DNA of 64,000 nt from Gammaproteobacteria bacterium (lineage in GTDB: Bacteria > Pseudomonadota > Gammaproteobacteria > GCA-001735895). This document shows positions 17,484 through 27,252 of the stretch, in pieces. The first letter of the stretch is position 1, and every line of letters begins with the position of its first letter. The DNA is taken from positions 62,001 through 126,000 of the forward strand of contig JAOTYD010000001.1 in the NCBI GenBank assembly GCA_029862005.1. Reading direction: 5' to 3'. Both the position numbers and the translations under genes were made by a program. Below the pieces are notes generated by a model. It saw nothing but the letters and a program-made list of their open reading frames with translations. It was not told where the DNA came from and ran no database searches.

Positions 17484-18878
17484 ATGCCGCTGGACAGTGA
17501 AAAGAAACCAACACTGTTACTGGTCGACGATGATGCAATTATCGCCGACAGTCTCGAGTATGTGCTCAGTGAAGAATATGAAATCGAGCGCGCTTCAGAT
17601 CGAGCCTCCAGCTTCCAGTTGATGAGCCAGATGACTGACTCGCCGACGCTGGCACTGGTCGACCTCGGGCTACCGCCCAATACGCATCGTCCCGATGAAG
17701 GTCTGGCGGTAATCAGAAAGATATCGCAGTTGCATCCGTCCACCCGTATCCTGGTCCTGTCCGGACAGGACAACAAGAAACACCTGTTTCAGGCCAAGGC
17801 CGACGGTGCTGTCGATTTTATCGCCAAGCCCTGTGATATCGCTGAAATCAGGGTGCGCCTGAAACGCCAGATCATCGCCGGCGGTGGCGCCGATTCAGGG
17901 CACGATGATATCGAAGGCATTGTCGGTTCCAGCGAAGAAATCGAACTGCTGCGTATGCAAATTCGCCAGCTGGCAGATTCACCCTACCCGGTGCTGATCG
18001 AAGGTGAGTCTGGAAGTGGCAAGGAAGTGGCCGCGCGCAATCTACATCGCTGCAGTTCGCGCAACCAGGCACCCTTCATGACCCTGAATTGCGCCGCCTT
18101 CAACGGTGAATTACTCGAGTCGCAGCTGTTTGGGCACGTCAAGGGTGCATTTACGGGGGCCACCGACACCAAGAACGGATTTTTTGCAGAGGCTGGCTCG
18201 GGGACTTTATTGCTTGACGAAGTGGCCGACCTGCCGCTGGATCTGCAGGCCAAGCTACTGCGTGTACTTGAAAATGGCGAGTACTATCGGCTTGGCGAAA
18301 CCCAGCCGCGACACTCCTCGGCACGGGTTCTGGCGGCCACTAACAAGGATATTTTTTCGGCCATCAAGAGTAACCAGTTCCGTGAAGATTTATACCATCG
18401 CCTCAGTGTTCTGACCCTACGCGTGCCCTCGCTTAAAGAACGCAACGGCGACAAGAATGAATTACTGTTTTACTTCATGCAGCAGGTCGCTGAAGAAGTG
18501 GCTGCATTTCAGCTCGATGAAGATGCACTAAGGCTTTGGAATGATTATACATTTCCGGGAAATGTGCGAGAATTGCGCAACATAATAATCAGGCTTTCAG
18601 CGAAGTATCCAGGACAGACCATAAAACCTGAGGTGCTGAAGAGGGAAATGTCAGGACTACAGCGACACAACGGTTCGTCTAGCAACGAAGACTGGCTTAA
18701 TAATGCCTTGCACGACAGCGGTTTTCAGCTTGATCAATTGCTCAAGGCGGTTGAAAAAGAAGTGATCGATCTGGCGATGCACAAGCACGATGGCAATGTC
18801 AGCAAGGCGGCTGAAATGCTGGGCATCAACCGGACGACCCTGTATGGCCGCATGGACCGGCTCGAGGTCAAGGAATAG
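17484..18878 (+). CDS. NtrC-family sigma-54 response regulator of the second pilus-like locus
   Basis: Full-length NtrC-type activator, 464 residues. The receiver spans about 10-130, with DDD at 15-17 and phospho-acceptor D60 in VDLGLP. The AAA+ domain spans about 145-380: Walker A GESGSGKE at 174-181, the sigma-54-contacting GAFTGA loop at 221-226, and Walker B LLLDEVADL near 242-250. The C-terminus is a Fis-type helix-turn-helix (NVSKAAEMLGINRTTLYGRM). It resembles the PrsR/PilR group. It starts the second machinery locus and abuts the ExeA-SPOR gene by 3 bp. The likely partner kinase is the orphan at 32921-34600 and a likely target is the sigma-54 promoter at 36181; both are inference from context. 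Confidence 0.9.
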   Translation: MPLDSEKKPTLLLVDDDAIIADSLEYVLSEEYEIERASDRASSFQLMSQMTDSPTLALVDLGLPPNTHRPDEGLAVIRKISQLHPSTRILVLSGQDNKKHLFQAKADGAVDFIAKPCDIAEIRVRLKRQIIAGGGADSGHDDIEGIVGSSEEIELLRMQIRQLADSPYPVLIEGESGSGKEVAARNLHRCSSRNQAPFMTLNCAAFNGELLESQLFGHVKGAFTGATDTKNGFFAEAGSGTLLLDEVADLPLDLQAKLLRVLENGEYYRLGETQPRHSSARVLAATNKDIFSAIKSNQFREDLYHRLSVLTLRVPSLKERNGDKNELLFYFMQQVAEEVAAFQLDEDALRLWNDYTFPGNVRELRNIIIRLSAKYPGQTIKPEVLKREMSGLQRHNGSSSNEDWLNNALHDSGFQLDQLLKAVEKEVIDLAMHKHDGNVSKAAEMLGINRTTLYGRMDRLEVKE

Positions 18879-18881
18879 ATC

Positions 18882-20591
18882 ATGTACGAAGACTATTTCG
18901 GCCTCGAACGTCCGCCGTTTAAAATTACTCCGGACACCAGCTTATTCTACGAAGGCGGCAAACGTGGCGATATTCTCGCCGCGCTGGTATACGCAATTCA
19001 TCGCGGTGAAGGCATCATCAAGGTTGTCGGTGAAGTCGGCAGCGGCAAGACCATGCTGTGTCGAATGCTGCAGCTCAAGTTACCGGACACGATAGAAATC
19101 GTCTACATCGCCAATCCGAGTGTATCGCCTGAGGATATTCTGTTTGTCATCGCACACGAGTTGGCGCTGCCGGTGACCAAGGATGATTCCAAGCATGAAG
19201 TCATGCATCTGTTGCAGGATTACCTGCTGCAGCGGCACATGGAAAACAAGCAGGTGGTCCTGTTCATCGAGGAGGCGCAGGGCATGCCGCTCGATACGCT
19301 CGAGGAAATCCGGCTGTTGTCAAATCTCGAGACGGATCAAAACAAGCTGCTGCAAATCGTCCTGTTCGGGCAACCTGAACTGGATCACAACCTGGCACAA
19401 CAGTCGATTCGACAATTACGTGAACGGATTACGCACAGTTTTGATCTTGAGCCATTGACGCAGGATGAAATACATAATTACCTGAATTTCCGCATGCGGG
19501 AGGTGGGTTACACCGGCCCAGAATTGATTAATCCCACGGTCGCGAAGAAGGTCGAGCAACATTCGAATGGACTATTACGCCGCATCAATATCATTGCCGA
19601 CAAAATCCTGCTGTCGGCGTTTGCAGAGGGTACCCACAACCTCAGCGCCAAGCACGTAACCGCGGCCGTTAACGATAGCACTTTTAATCCGAAGGTGCCG
19701 CGCAGATCCCGCGCTTTGTGGTGGCTCGGCATTCTGGTCGTCATTGCGCTGGCCGTGGCACTTTACCAGACCCGGTCACAATGGACCTCGATCCAGGTTT
19801 CGGATTTGTGGACTTCGACCCAGGCCTCGGATCAGATGCCCAAATCGGAAAATGCTGCAGAAATTGACAATCCGGTCACAGATATTGCGCCCCGGGCATT
19901 AGAAACTGATGCGACGTTAAAAACGGATGGGAGCGCTGAAGCCGACTCTAGTGATGCACCGGTTAAGGTTGCTACAGAGCCCGTATTGAGCACGGATGCA
20001 ACACCGGCCGAAACGGTGACCCAGGAGAGCATACAGACACCAGACCCGTTGGTGCAGGAAGCTGCAGTATCGGATCAGCCGTCCGAAAAAAAGATTACAA
20101 AGGTCGATGTGGCCGTGCTGCAGGCGACGGAAAAGGAACCGGTTGAAGCTGCACCGGTACCGGTTGTAGAAGACGAAGTCCTGCAGAGTGCGCTTGATCA
20201 GGCCGCCTCGAGCGATGCGCTCGTGACTGATAGCAGCAGTGATCTGGGCTTGACCGCGGATTACGATCAGTGGCTAAATGCAAAGTTGCGTGAGAGCCGT
20301 GACTGGCTGGTGAACGCAAACCGGGATAACGTGTCGATCCAGGTCCTGATGCGCAGTAAATCCGCCGCGCGAGAACTGGTCTATTATTTACGTAATGAAT
20401 GGCCGCTGGATTTGTCGCAAACGTATTTGTACGAGGTAAACACCGATACCAGAAGCATCTATCGGGTTTTTTATAGCGAGTTTAATTCTCTATCCCTGGG
20501 CAGGAATCAACTGGAACGTCTGCCCGATTCGGTAAAGAAAAATTCGCCTTACCTGCATTCGGTTTACCGGATGCAGAAAGCCTTGCTGTAG
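18882..20591 (+). CDS. ExeA/GspA-type AAA+ ATPase with transmembrane helix and SPOR domain
   Basis: 569 residues. The AAA+ domain (about 1-265) has Walker A GEVGSGKT at 50-57 and Walker B VVLFIEEAQGM. A membrane helix follows (about 278-295; ALWWLGILVVIALAVAL), then a long acidic, Thr/Ala-rich periplasmic linker (about 300-455). The C-terminal domain (about 480-566) has the SPOR pattern: VSIQVLMRSKSAARELV, YRVFYSEFNSLSLGRNQLERLP and YLHSVYRMQ. SPOR domains bind glycan strands lacking stem peptides. This matches the logic of GspA, which binds peptidoglycan and guides secretin insertion, but with SPOR as the wall-binding module. The secretin gene follows 28 bp later. Confidence 0.88.
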   Translation: MYEDYFGLERPPFKITPDTSLFYEGGKRGDILAALVYAIHRGEGIIKVVGEVGSGKTMLCRMLQLKLPDTIEIVYIANPSVSPEDILFVIAHELALPVTKDDSKHEVMHLLQDYLLQRHMENKQVVLFIEEAQGMPLDTLEEIRLLSNLETDQNKLLQIVLFGQPELDHNLAQQSIRQLRERITHSFDLEPLTQDEIHNYLNFRMREVGYTGPELINPTVAKKVEQHSNGLLRRINIIADKILLSAFAEGTHNLSAKHVTAAVNDSTFNPKVPRRSRALWWLGILVVIALAVALYQTRSQWTSIQVSDLWTSTQASDQMPKSENAAEIDNPVTDIAPRALETDATLKTDGSAEADSSDAPVKVATEPVLSTDATPAETVTQESIQTPDPLVQEAAVSDQPSEKKITKVDVAVLQATEKEPVEAAPVPVVEDEVLQSALDQAASSDALVTDSSSDLGLTADYDQWLNAKLRESRDWLVNANRDNVSIQVLMRSKSAARELVYYLRNEWPLDLSQTYLYEVNTDTRSIYRVFYSEFNSLSLGRNQLERLPDSVKKNSPYLHSVYRMQKALL

Positions 20592-20619
20592 CAGTCCGTA
20601 ATATAACTGGAATAAAACG

Positions 20620-22200
20620 ATGAAAAAAATTGTATTGTTACTTGCTCTCGTAAACCTGGTAGCCTGTGCGAGTCTCATGGAAGACAGAGACGAACGCCTC
20701 AAGGTCGTGGATAGCCACGTCGATACGCCGCCTCCGGCAGTTGAGCAGGCCGCCCCTGGAATACCTCCAGTGGTCGAGCAGGTACCAATCATAGCGGCGC
20801 CTGAGCCTGCGGAACCCATGCAAACCTACACCGTCGTTGCGACCGATTTACCGGCGAATGAATTGCTGTTTGCGCTGGCTCGCGATGCCCGACTGAATCT
20901 TGATATCGATCCCGCGATCGATGGCCGTGTCAGCATCAATGCCATCGACCAGACCTTGCCCCAGATATTGAAGCGGATCTCGCGCCAGGTTCAGTTGCGC
21001 TATTATCTCGACGGCCCGAACCTGGTAGTCGAACAGGATCGACCCTTTGTCCGCCTTTACCGAATTGAATATCTTAATATGTCGCGAGTAACCACCTCTA
21101 GCGTTGGTATCGAGACAGCATTAGCTGCTGGCGACGAAGACACCGGCAGCACTGGTGATTCGTCCACCTCGGTCAGTAATGAATCCAATAACGATTTCTG
21201 GCAAACTCTGGAGGCGAATATCGGTTTGCTGGCCAATAGCGGCGACGTGGAGGGCACGGTTATCTCGAACCGGGAATCCGGTACCATTTCGGTACTGACA
21301 ACCTCCAGCGCGCATGAAGATATTCAGCGATTCATTGATTCAGTGATGGGCAGCGCGCGTCGGCAGGTGCTGATCGAAGCCACGGTGGTTGAAGTTACCC
21401 TCAACGATGAATTTCAGGCCGGCATCGACTGGAGGCGAATGGCCGTCGGCGATGGTTGGACGGTGGGACAGGAACTGCTAGGCTCGACAACGACGCTCGG
21501 ATCGCTATCCGGGGGAGGACCCGTTGTGGAGGCCGCTTACCTCAACACCAATTCAGACCGGGATATTACCGCCGCGATAAGGGCGCTGGATACCTTTGGC
21601 GATGTATCGGTTATGTCGAGCCCGAAAATCATGGCCCTGAATAATCAGACTTCGTTGCTGAAAGTTGCCGACAACACGGTTTATTTTGAAATAGATGCAA
21701 CCACTGATACCGATGAAGGCGTGACAACCAGAACCTTTAATACCAATATAAAAACAGTTCCGGTTGGCTTCGTCATGAATGTAACACCGTTCATAACCGC
21801 AGATAATGAAGTCATCCTCAATATTCGTCCTACCATCACGCGGATACTGAGATTTGTAAATGATCCCAACCCTACCCTCGCGGAAGCAGGTGTTACATCA
21901 CAGGTTCCGGAAATCCAGGTCCGTGAAATGGAATCCGTGCTCAGGGTAACAAGCGGTGATACCGCGGTCATCGGGGGCTTGATGCAGGATACCGCCAGTA
22001 AAAATGACGCTGGGTTACCAGGGCTGCACGATGCCAAGGGATTCGGACTGTTGTTTGGCACGAAAACACGTGAATTCGATAAATCAGAGCTGGTTATTTT
22101 CCTGCGGCCACGGATATTGGACAATGCCAGCATCGAGACCAACCTGAGCGACTTTAAGAAATTTTTGAAACCCGAGGCATTCTCTGGGACCGCGGAATAA
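20620..22200 (+). CDS. Secretin of the second pilus-like system (MshL/PilQ family)
   Basis: 526-residue outer-membrane secretin with a lipoprotein signal peptide (lipobox LVAC, Cys16) and a Pro/Val-rich linker. STN-like and N-domains follow (about 65-240; LFALARDARLNLDIDPAIDGRVSI). The secretin core (about 245-515) has VSVMSSPKIMALNNQTSLLKV and DTAVIGGLMQDTA, closing with FGLLFGTKTREFDKSELVIFLRPRI. It has the same architecture as MshL at 6939 but is clearly divergent. It lies in one direction with the ExeA-SPOR and TPR genes, a gene order parallel to mshL-M-N. Confidence 0.92.
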   Translation: MKKIVLLLALVNLVACASLMEDRDERLKVVDSHVDTPPPAVEQAAPGIPPVVEQVPIIAAPEPAEPMQTYTVVATDLPANELLFALARDARLNLDIDPAIDGRVSINAIDQTLPQILKRISRQVQLRYYLDGPNLVVEQDRPFVRLYRIEYLNMSRVTTSSVGIETALAAGDEDTGSTGDSSTSVSNESNNDFWQTLEANIGLLANSGDVEGTVISNRESGTISVLTTSSAHEDIQRFIDSVMGSARRQVLIEATVVEVTLNDEFQAGIDWRRMAVGDGWTVGQELLGSTTTLGSLSGGGPVVEAAYLNTNSDRDITAAIRALDTFGDVSVMSSPKIMALNNQTSLLKVADNTVYFEIDATTDTDEGVTTRTFNTNIKTVPVGFVMNVTPFITADNEVILNIRPTITRILRFVNDPNPTLAEAGVTSQVPEIQVREMESVLRVTSGDTAVIGGLMQDTASKNDAGLPGLHDAKGFGLLFGTKTREFDKSELVIFLRPRILDNASIETNLSDFKKFLKPEAFSGTAE

Positions 22201-22210
22201 GAGATAACTG

Positions 22211-24331
22211 ATGAGTTTACTGCTAGACGCGCTCAAGAAAGCCGCCGAGCAAAAGGCGAAAAAGAGCAAGGAAGATATTCCGGGGGCGGAAACGTCCGAC
22301 GAGACCATTGTGGTTTCGGCCCCGGAAGATATTTCCGAGCTTGAAGATACGGATCGCAATCTTCAGAAATCTCAGCGTGACATGCAGGATCAGACGGAAT
22401 TTGACGAATCCAGGTTACAAACTCAGGTTGAAGATACGCATGTTGAGCGCGATGATGAAACTATCGTCGAAACCGCCGACACACAGCTGACGGATTTAAG
22501 TACCCAGATGCAAACCGGCGAGGATGAAACCATTGTCTTTGCCGAGGAAGATGTCTCGGATTTTATGGGAGAACCGGAACTAGTCAGGCGTGAGGCAGAA
22601 GATGTTACCGAACTGAGCCAGGTTACGACAAGCGAAGATCGAACCGAAGTTCAGACGCATATCGAGCCCGAGGATGAACCTCCAGTTGGCGAAGATACCG
22701 AATTTGATCAGACCGCCCTTCAGACGCAGTTGGAATCAACCCAGATCGAGGCGGACAGGGACGAAACCGAGTTCGATCAAACCCTTCACCAAACTAATGT
22801 CCAGGCTGATGATGCAGAGTCCACCCGTGCTGAAGTCGAGGATGACCTGACCGAATTGCAGGAAGACATGTCCCTATTACTGGTGGAGCGTGACGACACG
22901 CATTTTACCAGTCATACATCGCTGACCGATCCCCGGCAGCAGACGGAGCAGATCCCGGGCGATGCTACCGAAACCGATGGTCTCGGGCTGATGGATACCA
23001 CGCGGCATCAACCTCCTCCCGGCGAAGCAACCCAGACCAAATCGGCAACACAAACCGGCGTCACCGGTACTGCGCTTGATACCCAGTCGACCGCCACGCG
23101 CACAGATTCTACCGGTACCTACACCTATGCCCCGGATAACTACGATCGCACTTTGATGAAACTGCCAAGTGACGATGCGTCCCGATTATTTGCCGGTATG
23201 AAAAATGATTCCGAGGCGGTAATGACGCCAGACTATGCGAAGAAGGTTTTTCGCAGCAAATCGTCAGCGCAGCGCATGCATAATGCCAAAATTTACACAG
23301 GTATTGCAATCGTGATCATTCTCGCAATCGGCATCTTTGGCGCCTTCGAGTTTCAGTTTGAATCGGACCAAATTGACACCAGTTTACGCCCGTTAAAGCG
23401 TGATCCCATGCCGGGCTTGATAAAGTCCGGAAGCCAGGATCAGGATTCGAATTTGTTTGCGCAGCCCGAACCCAGTGTAGACACGCGTGCGATGGAAATA
23501 ATCGAAAGTGCCGAAAGCACTACCGATACAGGTGAAGTTGCGGTCGGATCTGAAGAAATCGAAGCGGCGATCGAGCCCGAGGCTGTGATCACGGAACCCG
23601 AGCCCGAGGTTGCTTATGTAAGCCCGGAGCAGGTTCAGGTTCAGCCTCAAATGGACCAGGCCACGAATACCGAGGTCGCAAGTATAGATCAGGCCGAAAC
23701 CCCGGCGAAAGAGCCTGAAGGCGCTGTGTCAAACCTCCAGATTTCATTGAGCAGCCAGGTTGGGCAAAAAGATATCTGGCTGCGTGAGGCCTATGCTGCC
23801 TATAAATCCGGTAATGACGAACTGGCGATGACGCGCTATAACCAGGTGCTTGATATAGATCCCGGTAACCGCAATGCACTCCTGGCGCGGGCAGCTATCA
23901 ATGTTCAAAATGGCAACAGCAGAGCCGCGTTTGAGGACTACCAGGCACTGTTGCTGGCTAATCCCAAGGATTCGCTGGCGATGGCATCGTTAATATCCGT
24001 TGCCAATTATTCTCCCCTGGAAACCGAGTCGCAGTTGAAACTGATGCTTCGCGATGAACCCGGTTCGCCGCATTTGAATTTTACGTTGGCAAATGTCTAT
24101 GGCGCGCAAAATCGCTGGCAAGAAGCGCAGGGCTATTATTTCAGGGCGCTGCAGAGTAATCCGGGCGATCCGAATTACGCCTATAATCTTGCCGTAAGCC
24201 TGGAACACATTTCCCAACCCGCTAGTGCGATCACATACTATCGACGCGCGCTGGATAATTTCGAGAATGGACCCGCGACGTTCAGCAGAGACGTCGTCGA
24301 CCAGCGACTGGAGTTGCTAGCAAAACAATGA
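22211..24331 (+). CDS. TPR membrane protein with long acidic Thr-rich cytoplasmic repeat region
   Basis: 706 residues, positional counterpart of MshN. The N-terminal helix MSLLLDALKKAAEQK resembles GspB/ExeB N-termini. Then about 340 residues of acidic, Thr/Gln-rich, probably disordered sequence follow with short repeats: DETIV at 30-34, 82-86 and 105-109, and TEFD...LQTQ-type units near 62, 165 and 190. A membrane helix lies at about 363-382 (IAIVIILAIGIFGAFEF), then an acidic linker and TPR repeats (about 517-700; REAYAAYKSGNDELAMTRYNQVLDI). By topology the repeat region would be cytoplasmic and the TPRs periplasmic. Overlaps the following ATPase gene by 4 bp. Confidence 0.85.
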   Translation: MSLLLDALKKAAEQKAKKSKEDIPGAETSDETIVVSAPEDISELEDTDRNLQKSQRDMQDQTEFDESRLQTQVEDTHVERDDETIVETADTQLTDLSTQMQTGEDETIVFAEEDVSDFMGEPELVRREAEDVTELSQVTTSEDRTEVQTHIEPEDEPPVGEDTEFDQTALQTQLESTQIEADRDETEFDQTLHQTNVQADDAESTRAEVEDDLTELQEDMSLLLVERDDTHFTSHTSLTDPRQQTEQIPGDATETDGLGLMDTTRHQPPPGEATQTKSATQTGVTGTALDTQSTATRTDSTGTYTYAPDNYDRTLMKLPSDDASRLFAGMKNDSEAVMTPDYAKKVFRSKSSAQRMHNAKIYTGIAIVIILAIGIFGAFEFQFESDQIDTSLRPLKRDPMPGLIKSGSQDQDSNLFAQPEPSVDTRAMEIIESAESTTDTGEVAVGSEEIEAAIEPEAVITEPEPEVAYVSPEQVQVQPQMDQATNTEVASIDQAETPAKEPEGAVSNLQISLSSQVGQKDIWLREAYAAYKSGNDELAMTRYNQVLDIDPGNRNALLARAAINVQNGNSRAAFEDYQALLLANPKDSLAMASLISVANYSPLETESQLKLMLRDEPGSPHLNFTLANVYGAQNRWQEAQGYYFRALQSNPGDPNYAYNLAVSLEHISQPASAITYYRRALDNFENGPATFSRDVVDQRLELLAKQ

Positions 24332-26034
24332 ACGCGGAAAACAAGCCCAAGCGTTTAGGCGAGATCCTGATCGATGAAGGTGTTATCACCGAAGATCAGC
24401 TGAACATCGCCCTGACCGAACAGAAGAAGGTTCACGAACCGCTAGGCAAGTTGCTGGTCAATCTGGGATTTGCGACCGAAGCCATCATGCGTTCGGCGCT
24501 CGGAGAAGCGCTCGAGCAGGAGAGCGTTGACCTGTCGCGCGTGGTACCTGATCCCGATGCGATCAAGATGATCAATTCGGATACCGCGCGCAAGCACAAG
24601 ATCATACCGCTCAACTATGACCCGATCCGCAGCACGTTGACGATCGCGATGTCAGATACCTTCAACCTGTTTACGCTGGACCGGATTCGAATTCAGATTG
24701 GTCAACATATTGAATTATTACCAGTACTTGCCGGCGAGGCTGAAATCTCCAACGCGATCGACCAGTTCTACGGTTACGAACTGTCGATTGATGGCATTCT
24801 GCGTGAAATCGAAACCGGGGAAGCCGACTACACCAATTACCAGGGTGATATCGAGGAGTATAGCCAGCCGCTGGTGCGTCTTGTCGACGTTATGCTTTCC
24901 GATGCGGTCAAGCGCGGCGCCTCCGATTTACACTTTGAACCCGAAGAGAGCTTCCTCCGCATCCGTTACCGTATTGATGGCGTGTTGCGCCAGATTCGAA
25001 GCCTGCACAAGACTTACTGGCCGGCGATCGCAGTACGTCTCAAGGTCATGGCGGACATGAACATTGCCGAAACCCGGGCGCCGCAGGATGGTCGTATTTC
25101 GCGCACCATCATCGGTCGCCAGATCGATTTCCGCGTTGCTTCTCAACCGACCATTCACGGTGAAAATATCGTGCTCAGGGTGCTCGACCGTGAGAAAGGT
25201 GTAATTCCACTCGAAAATCTGGAATTGCCCGCGGAGTCATTGCGTACACTCAAAATCATGATGTCGCGCCCGGAAGGTATCATCCTCGTAACCGGTCCAA
25301 CCGGTAGCGGTAAAACCACGACGCTATACTCGTTGTTGAACTATCTGAGCAGCGAGCAAATTAACGTCATGACACTCGAAGATCCGGTGGAATATCCGTT
25401 CCCCTTGATTCGACAGACCTCGGTTAACGAGGCTGCAGGCATGGATTTTGCGAGTGGAATCAAGTCGCTGATGCGCCAGGACCCGGATGTTATCCTCGTG
25501 GGCGAGGTGCGTGACGAGGAAACGGCTGAAATGGCGTTTCGCGCCGCCATGACGGGTCACCAGGTCTATTCGACGTTGCATACCAATTCCGCGATCGGTG
25601 CGCTGCCGCGACTTCGGGACATCGGTATTATCCCGGAAATCATGGCGGGAAATATTATCGGCGTCGTCGCTCAGCGCCTGATACGCAAGCTGTGCAAGTT
25701 CTGTAAAGTTGCTTACGAGCCCAGCAAGGAAGAAATGCAAATGCTCAGCAACTCTCGCGGTGATGTTCCCGCCAAGATTTACCGGGCTAAAGGTTGCACC
25801 AGCTGCGATAACACGGGTTTCAAAGGACGTATGGCCCTGCTCGAAATCCTGAAGATGAATTCGGACCTCGACGATCTCCTCGCGCATGGAGCGACCACTA
25901 AAGAGATTAGGGACGCGGCTTACAAACAGGGATTTTTCACGCTTGCCGATGATGGAATTCGTCACATCATCGAGGGCGTTACGTCAATCAAGGAAGTCGC
26001 GCGTGTTGCCGATCTGACCGAGCGGATGGAATAG
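24328..26034 (+). CDS. GspE/PilB-type assembly ATPase with MshEN c-di-GMP motif (second system)
   Basis: Intact 568-residue secretion/pilus extension ATPase. The N-terminal MshEN motif is perfect: R9-L-G11 through G18, L25, L29 and Q32. A second tandem copy begins LGKLLVNLGF but ends in Leu instead of Gln. The core has Walker A GPTGSGKTTT (near residue 322), Walker B DPDVILVGEVRDEET and His box MTGHQVYSTLHTNS. A tetra-Cys zinc site (CKFC ... CTSC) follows. By analogy with MshE, activity is probably stimulated by c-di-GMP. Followed after 2 bp by the platform gene. Confidence 0.95.
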   Translation: MNAENKPKRLGEILIDEGVITEDQLNIALTEQKKVHEPLGKLLVNLGFATEAIMRSALGEALEQESVDLSRVVPDPDAIKMINSDTARKHKIIPLNYDPIRSTLTIAMSDTFNLFTLDRIRIQIGQHIELLPVLAGEAEISNAIDQFYGYELSIDGILREIETGEADYTNYQGDIEEYSQPLVRLVDVMLSDAVKRGASDLHFEPEESFLRIRYRIDGVLRQIRSLHKTYWPAIAVRLKVMADMNIAETRAPQDGRISRTIIGRQIDFRVASQPTIHGENIVLRVLDREKGVIPLENLELPAESLRTLKIMMSRPEGIILVTGPTGSGKTTTLYSLLNYLSSEQINVMTLEDPVEYPFPLIRQTSVNEAAGMDFASGIKSLMRQDPDVILVGEVRDEETAEMAFRAAMTGHQVYSTLHTNSAIGALPRLRDIGIIPEIMAGNIIGVVAQRLIRKLCKFCKVAYEPSKEEMQMLSNSRGDVPAKIYRAKGCTSCDNTGFKGRMALLEILKMNSDLDDLLAHGATTKEIRDAAYKQGFFTLADDGIRHIIEGVTSIKEVARVADLTERME

Positions 26035-26036
26035 GC

Positions 26037-27242
26037 GTGCCGCTCTATCAATACAAGGCCATTGATGCCAGCGGCAAATTTATCTCGGGCAGTCTCGATG
26101 CCGGTAATATCAATGATCTCGAGGTGCGTCTTGAAAAAATGGAGATGGACCTCGTTACCTACAAACAAAAGGATCTGGGTTCAGACCTGTTTGGGCGCAA
26201 CAAGATCGGCCGCCGTGACTTAATCAACTTTTCGTTTTACCTCGAGCAACTAACCCGTGCCGGGGTGCCGCTGCTAGAGGGGCTAGCCGATTTACGTGAT
26301 GGCGAAGAGAATCCGACTTTTCGAGATATTGTTACCGGTCTGATTGAAGCGATCGAGGGTGGTAACTCGTTTTCGCAAGCGCTGGATCTATACCCCAAAG
26401 TTTTTGACGATGTATTCATCAGCCTGATCCGTGTAGGCGAGCGTAGCGGCAAGATGAGCGAGGTTCTGGTCGACATTACCGAAACCCTGAAGTGGCAGGA
26501 TGAACTGCTTTCCAAGGCCAAGAAAATAATGACCTATCCCGCGGTTATCGGCACGCTGGTGTTGTCGGTCATCATGTTTATGATGATCTTTGTTGTGCCG
26601 GACATCATGGATGCGATTGTCTCGCTGGGCGGAGAGATTCCGTTCGAAACACGAATGTTGATCATGGTGTCGAACTTTCTGATCGATTACTGGTACTTGG
26701 TGATTGCCGCACCTTTCGTGATTTTCTTTGTTCTCAAGTATCTCTACCGGACGAGCAGCAAGGCGCGCTTCCGACTGGATGGCCTGTTGCTGAAACTGTG
26801 GGTGATTGGTCCGGTAAATGAAAAGATCAAAATCTCGCGCTTCACGCGTTACTTTTCGCTGATGTTTGCCTCGGGAATTACGGTACTGGATGCAATCGAC
26901 CTGAGTAAGGGTGTCGTCAGTAACGCCGTGCTTGAGGACGGTATCGACCGCGCCTGGCAGCAGATTTCAGAAGGTAGCAGTATTAGCGAAGCGTTCAAGA
27001 ATATCGGGATATTCCCGCCACTTGTCGTACGCATGTTGCGGGTTGGCGAATCCAGTGGTCAGATGGACAAATCTTTGAATAACGTGAGCTACTTTTTTGA
27101 TCGTGACATCAACGACAGCATCGAGAAAATGGAGCCGGTATTGCAGACTTCCTTGATGGCAACTATCGGCATCATCGTTCTTTGGCTTGCACTTTCTGTA
27201 CTGGGGCCGATTTACGACACCATCTCGACGATCGATTTTTAA
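26037..27242 (+). CDS. GspF/PilC-family platform protein (second system)
   Basis: 401 residues from a GTG start 2 bp after the ATPase stop. Duplicated GspF domain: first FSFYLEQLTRAGVPLLEGLADL ... LIRVGERSGKMSEVL, second RFTRYFSLMFASGITVLDAI ... MLRVGESSGQMDKSL. Membrane helices lie near 172-195, 218-240 and 372-395. It is the inner-membrane partner of the preceding ATPase and parallels MshG in the first locus. Confidence 0.94.
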   Translation: MPLYQYKAIDASGKFISGSLDAGNINDLEVRLEKMEMDLVTYKQKDLGSDLFGRNKIGRRDLINFSFYLEQLTRAGVPLLEGLADLRDGEENPTFRDIVTGLIEAIEGGNSFSQALDLYPKVFDDVFISLIRVGERSGKMSEVLVDITETLKWQDELLSKAKKIMTYPAVIGTLVLSVIMFMMIFVVPDIMDAIVSLGGEIPFETRMLIMVSNFLIDYWYLVIAAPFVIFFVLKYLYRTSSKARFRLDGLLLKLWVIGPVNEKIKISRFTRYFSLMFASGITVLDAIDLSKGVVSNAVLEDGIDRAWQQISEGSSISEAFKNIGIFPPLVVRMLRVGESSGQMDKSLNNVSYFFDRDINDSIEKMEPVLQTSLMATIGIIVLWLALSVLGPIYDTISTIDF

Positions 27243-27252
27243 CGGTATAGAC

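Noticed and set aside
17484-18878. PEP-CTERM/exosortase regulatory system
   Set aside because: The regulator resembles PrsR, but no exosortase, PEP-CTERM protein or exopolysaccharide gene is in the window; pilus genes surround it.
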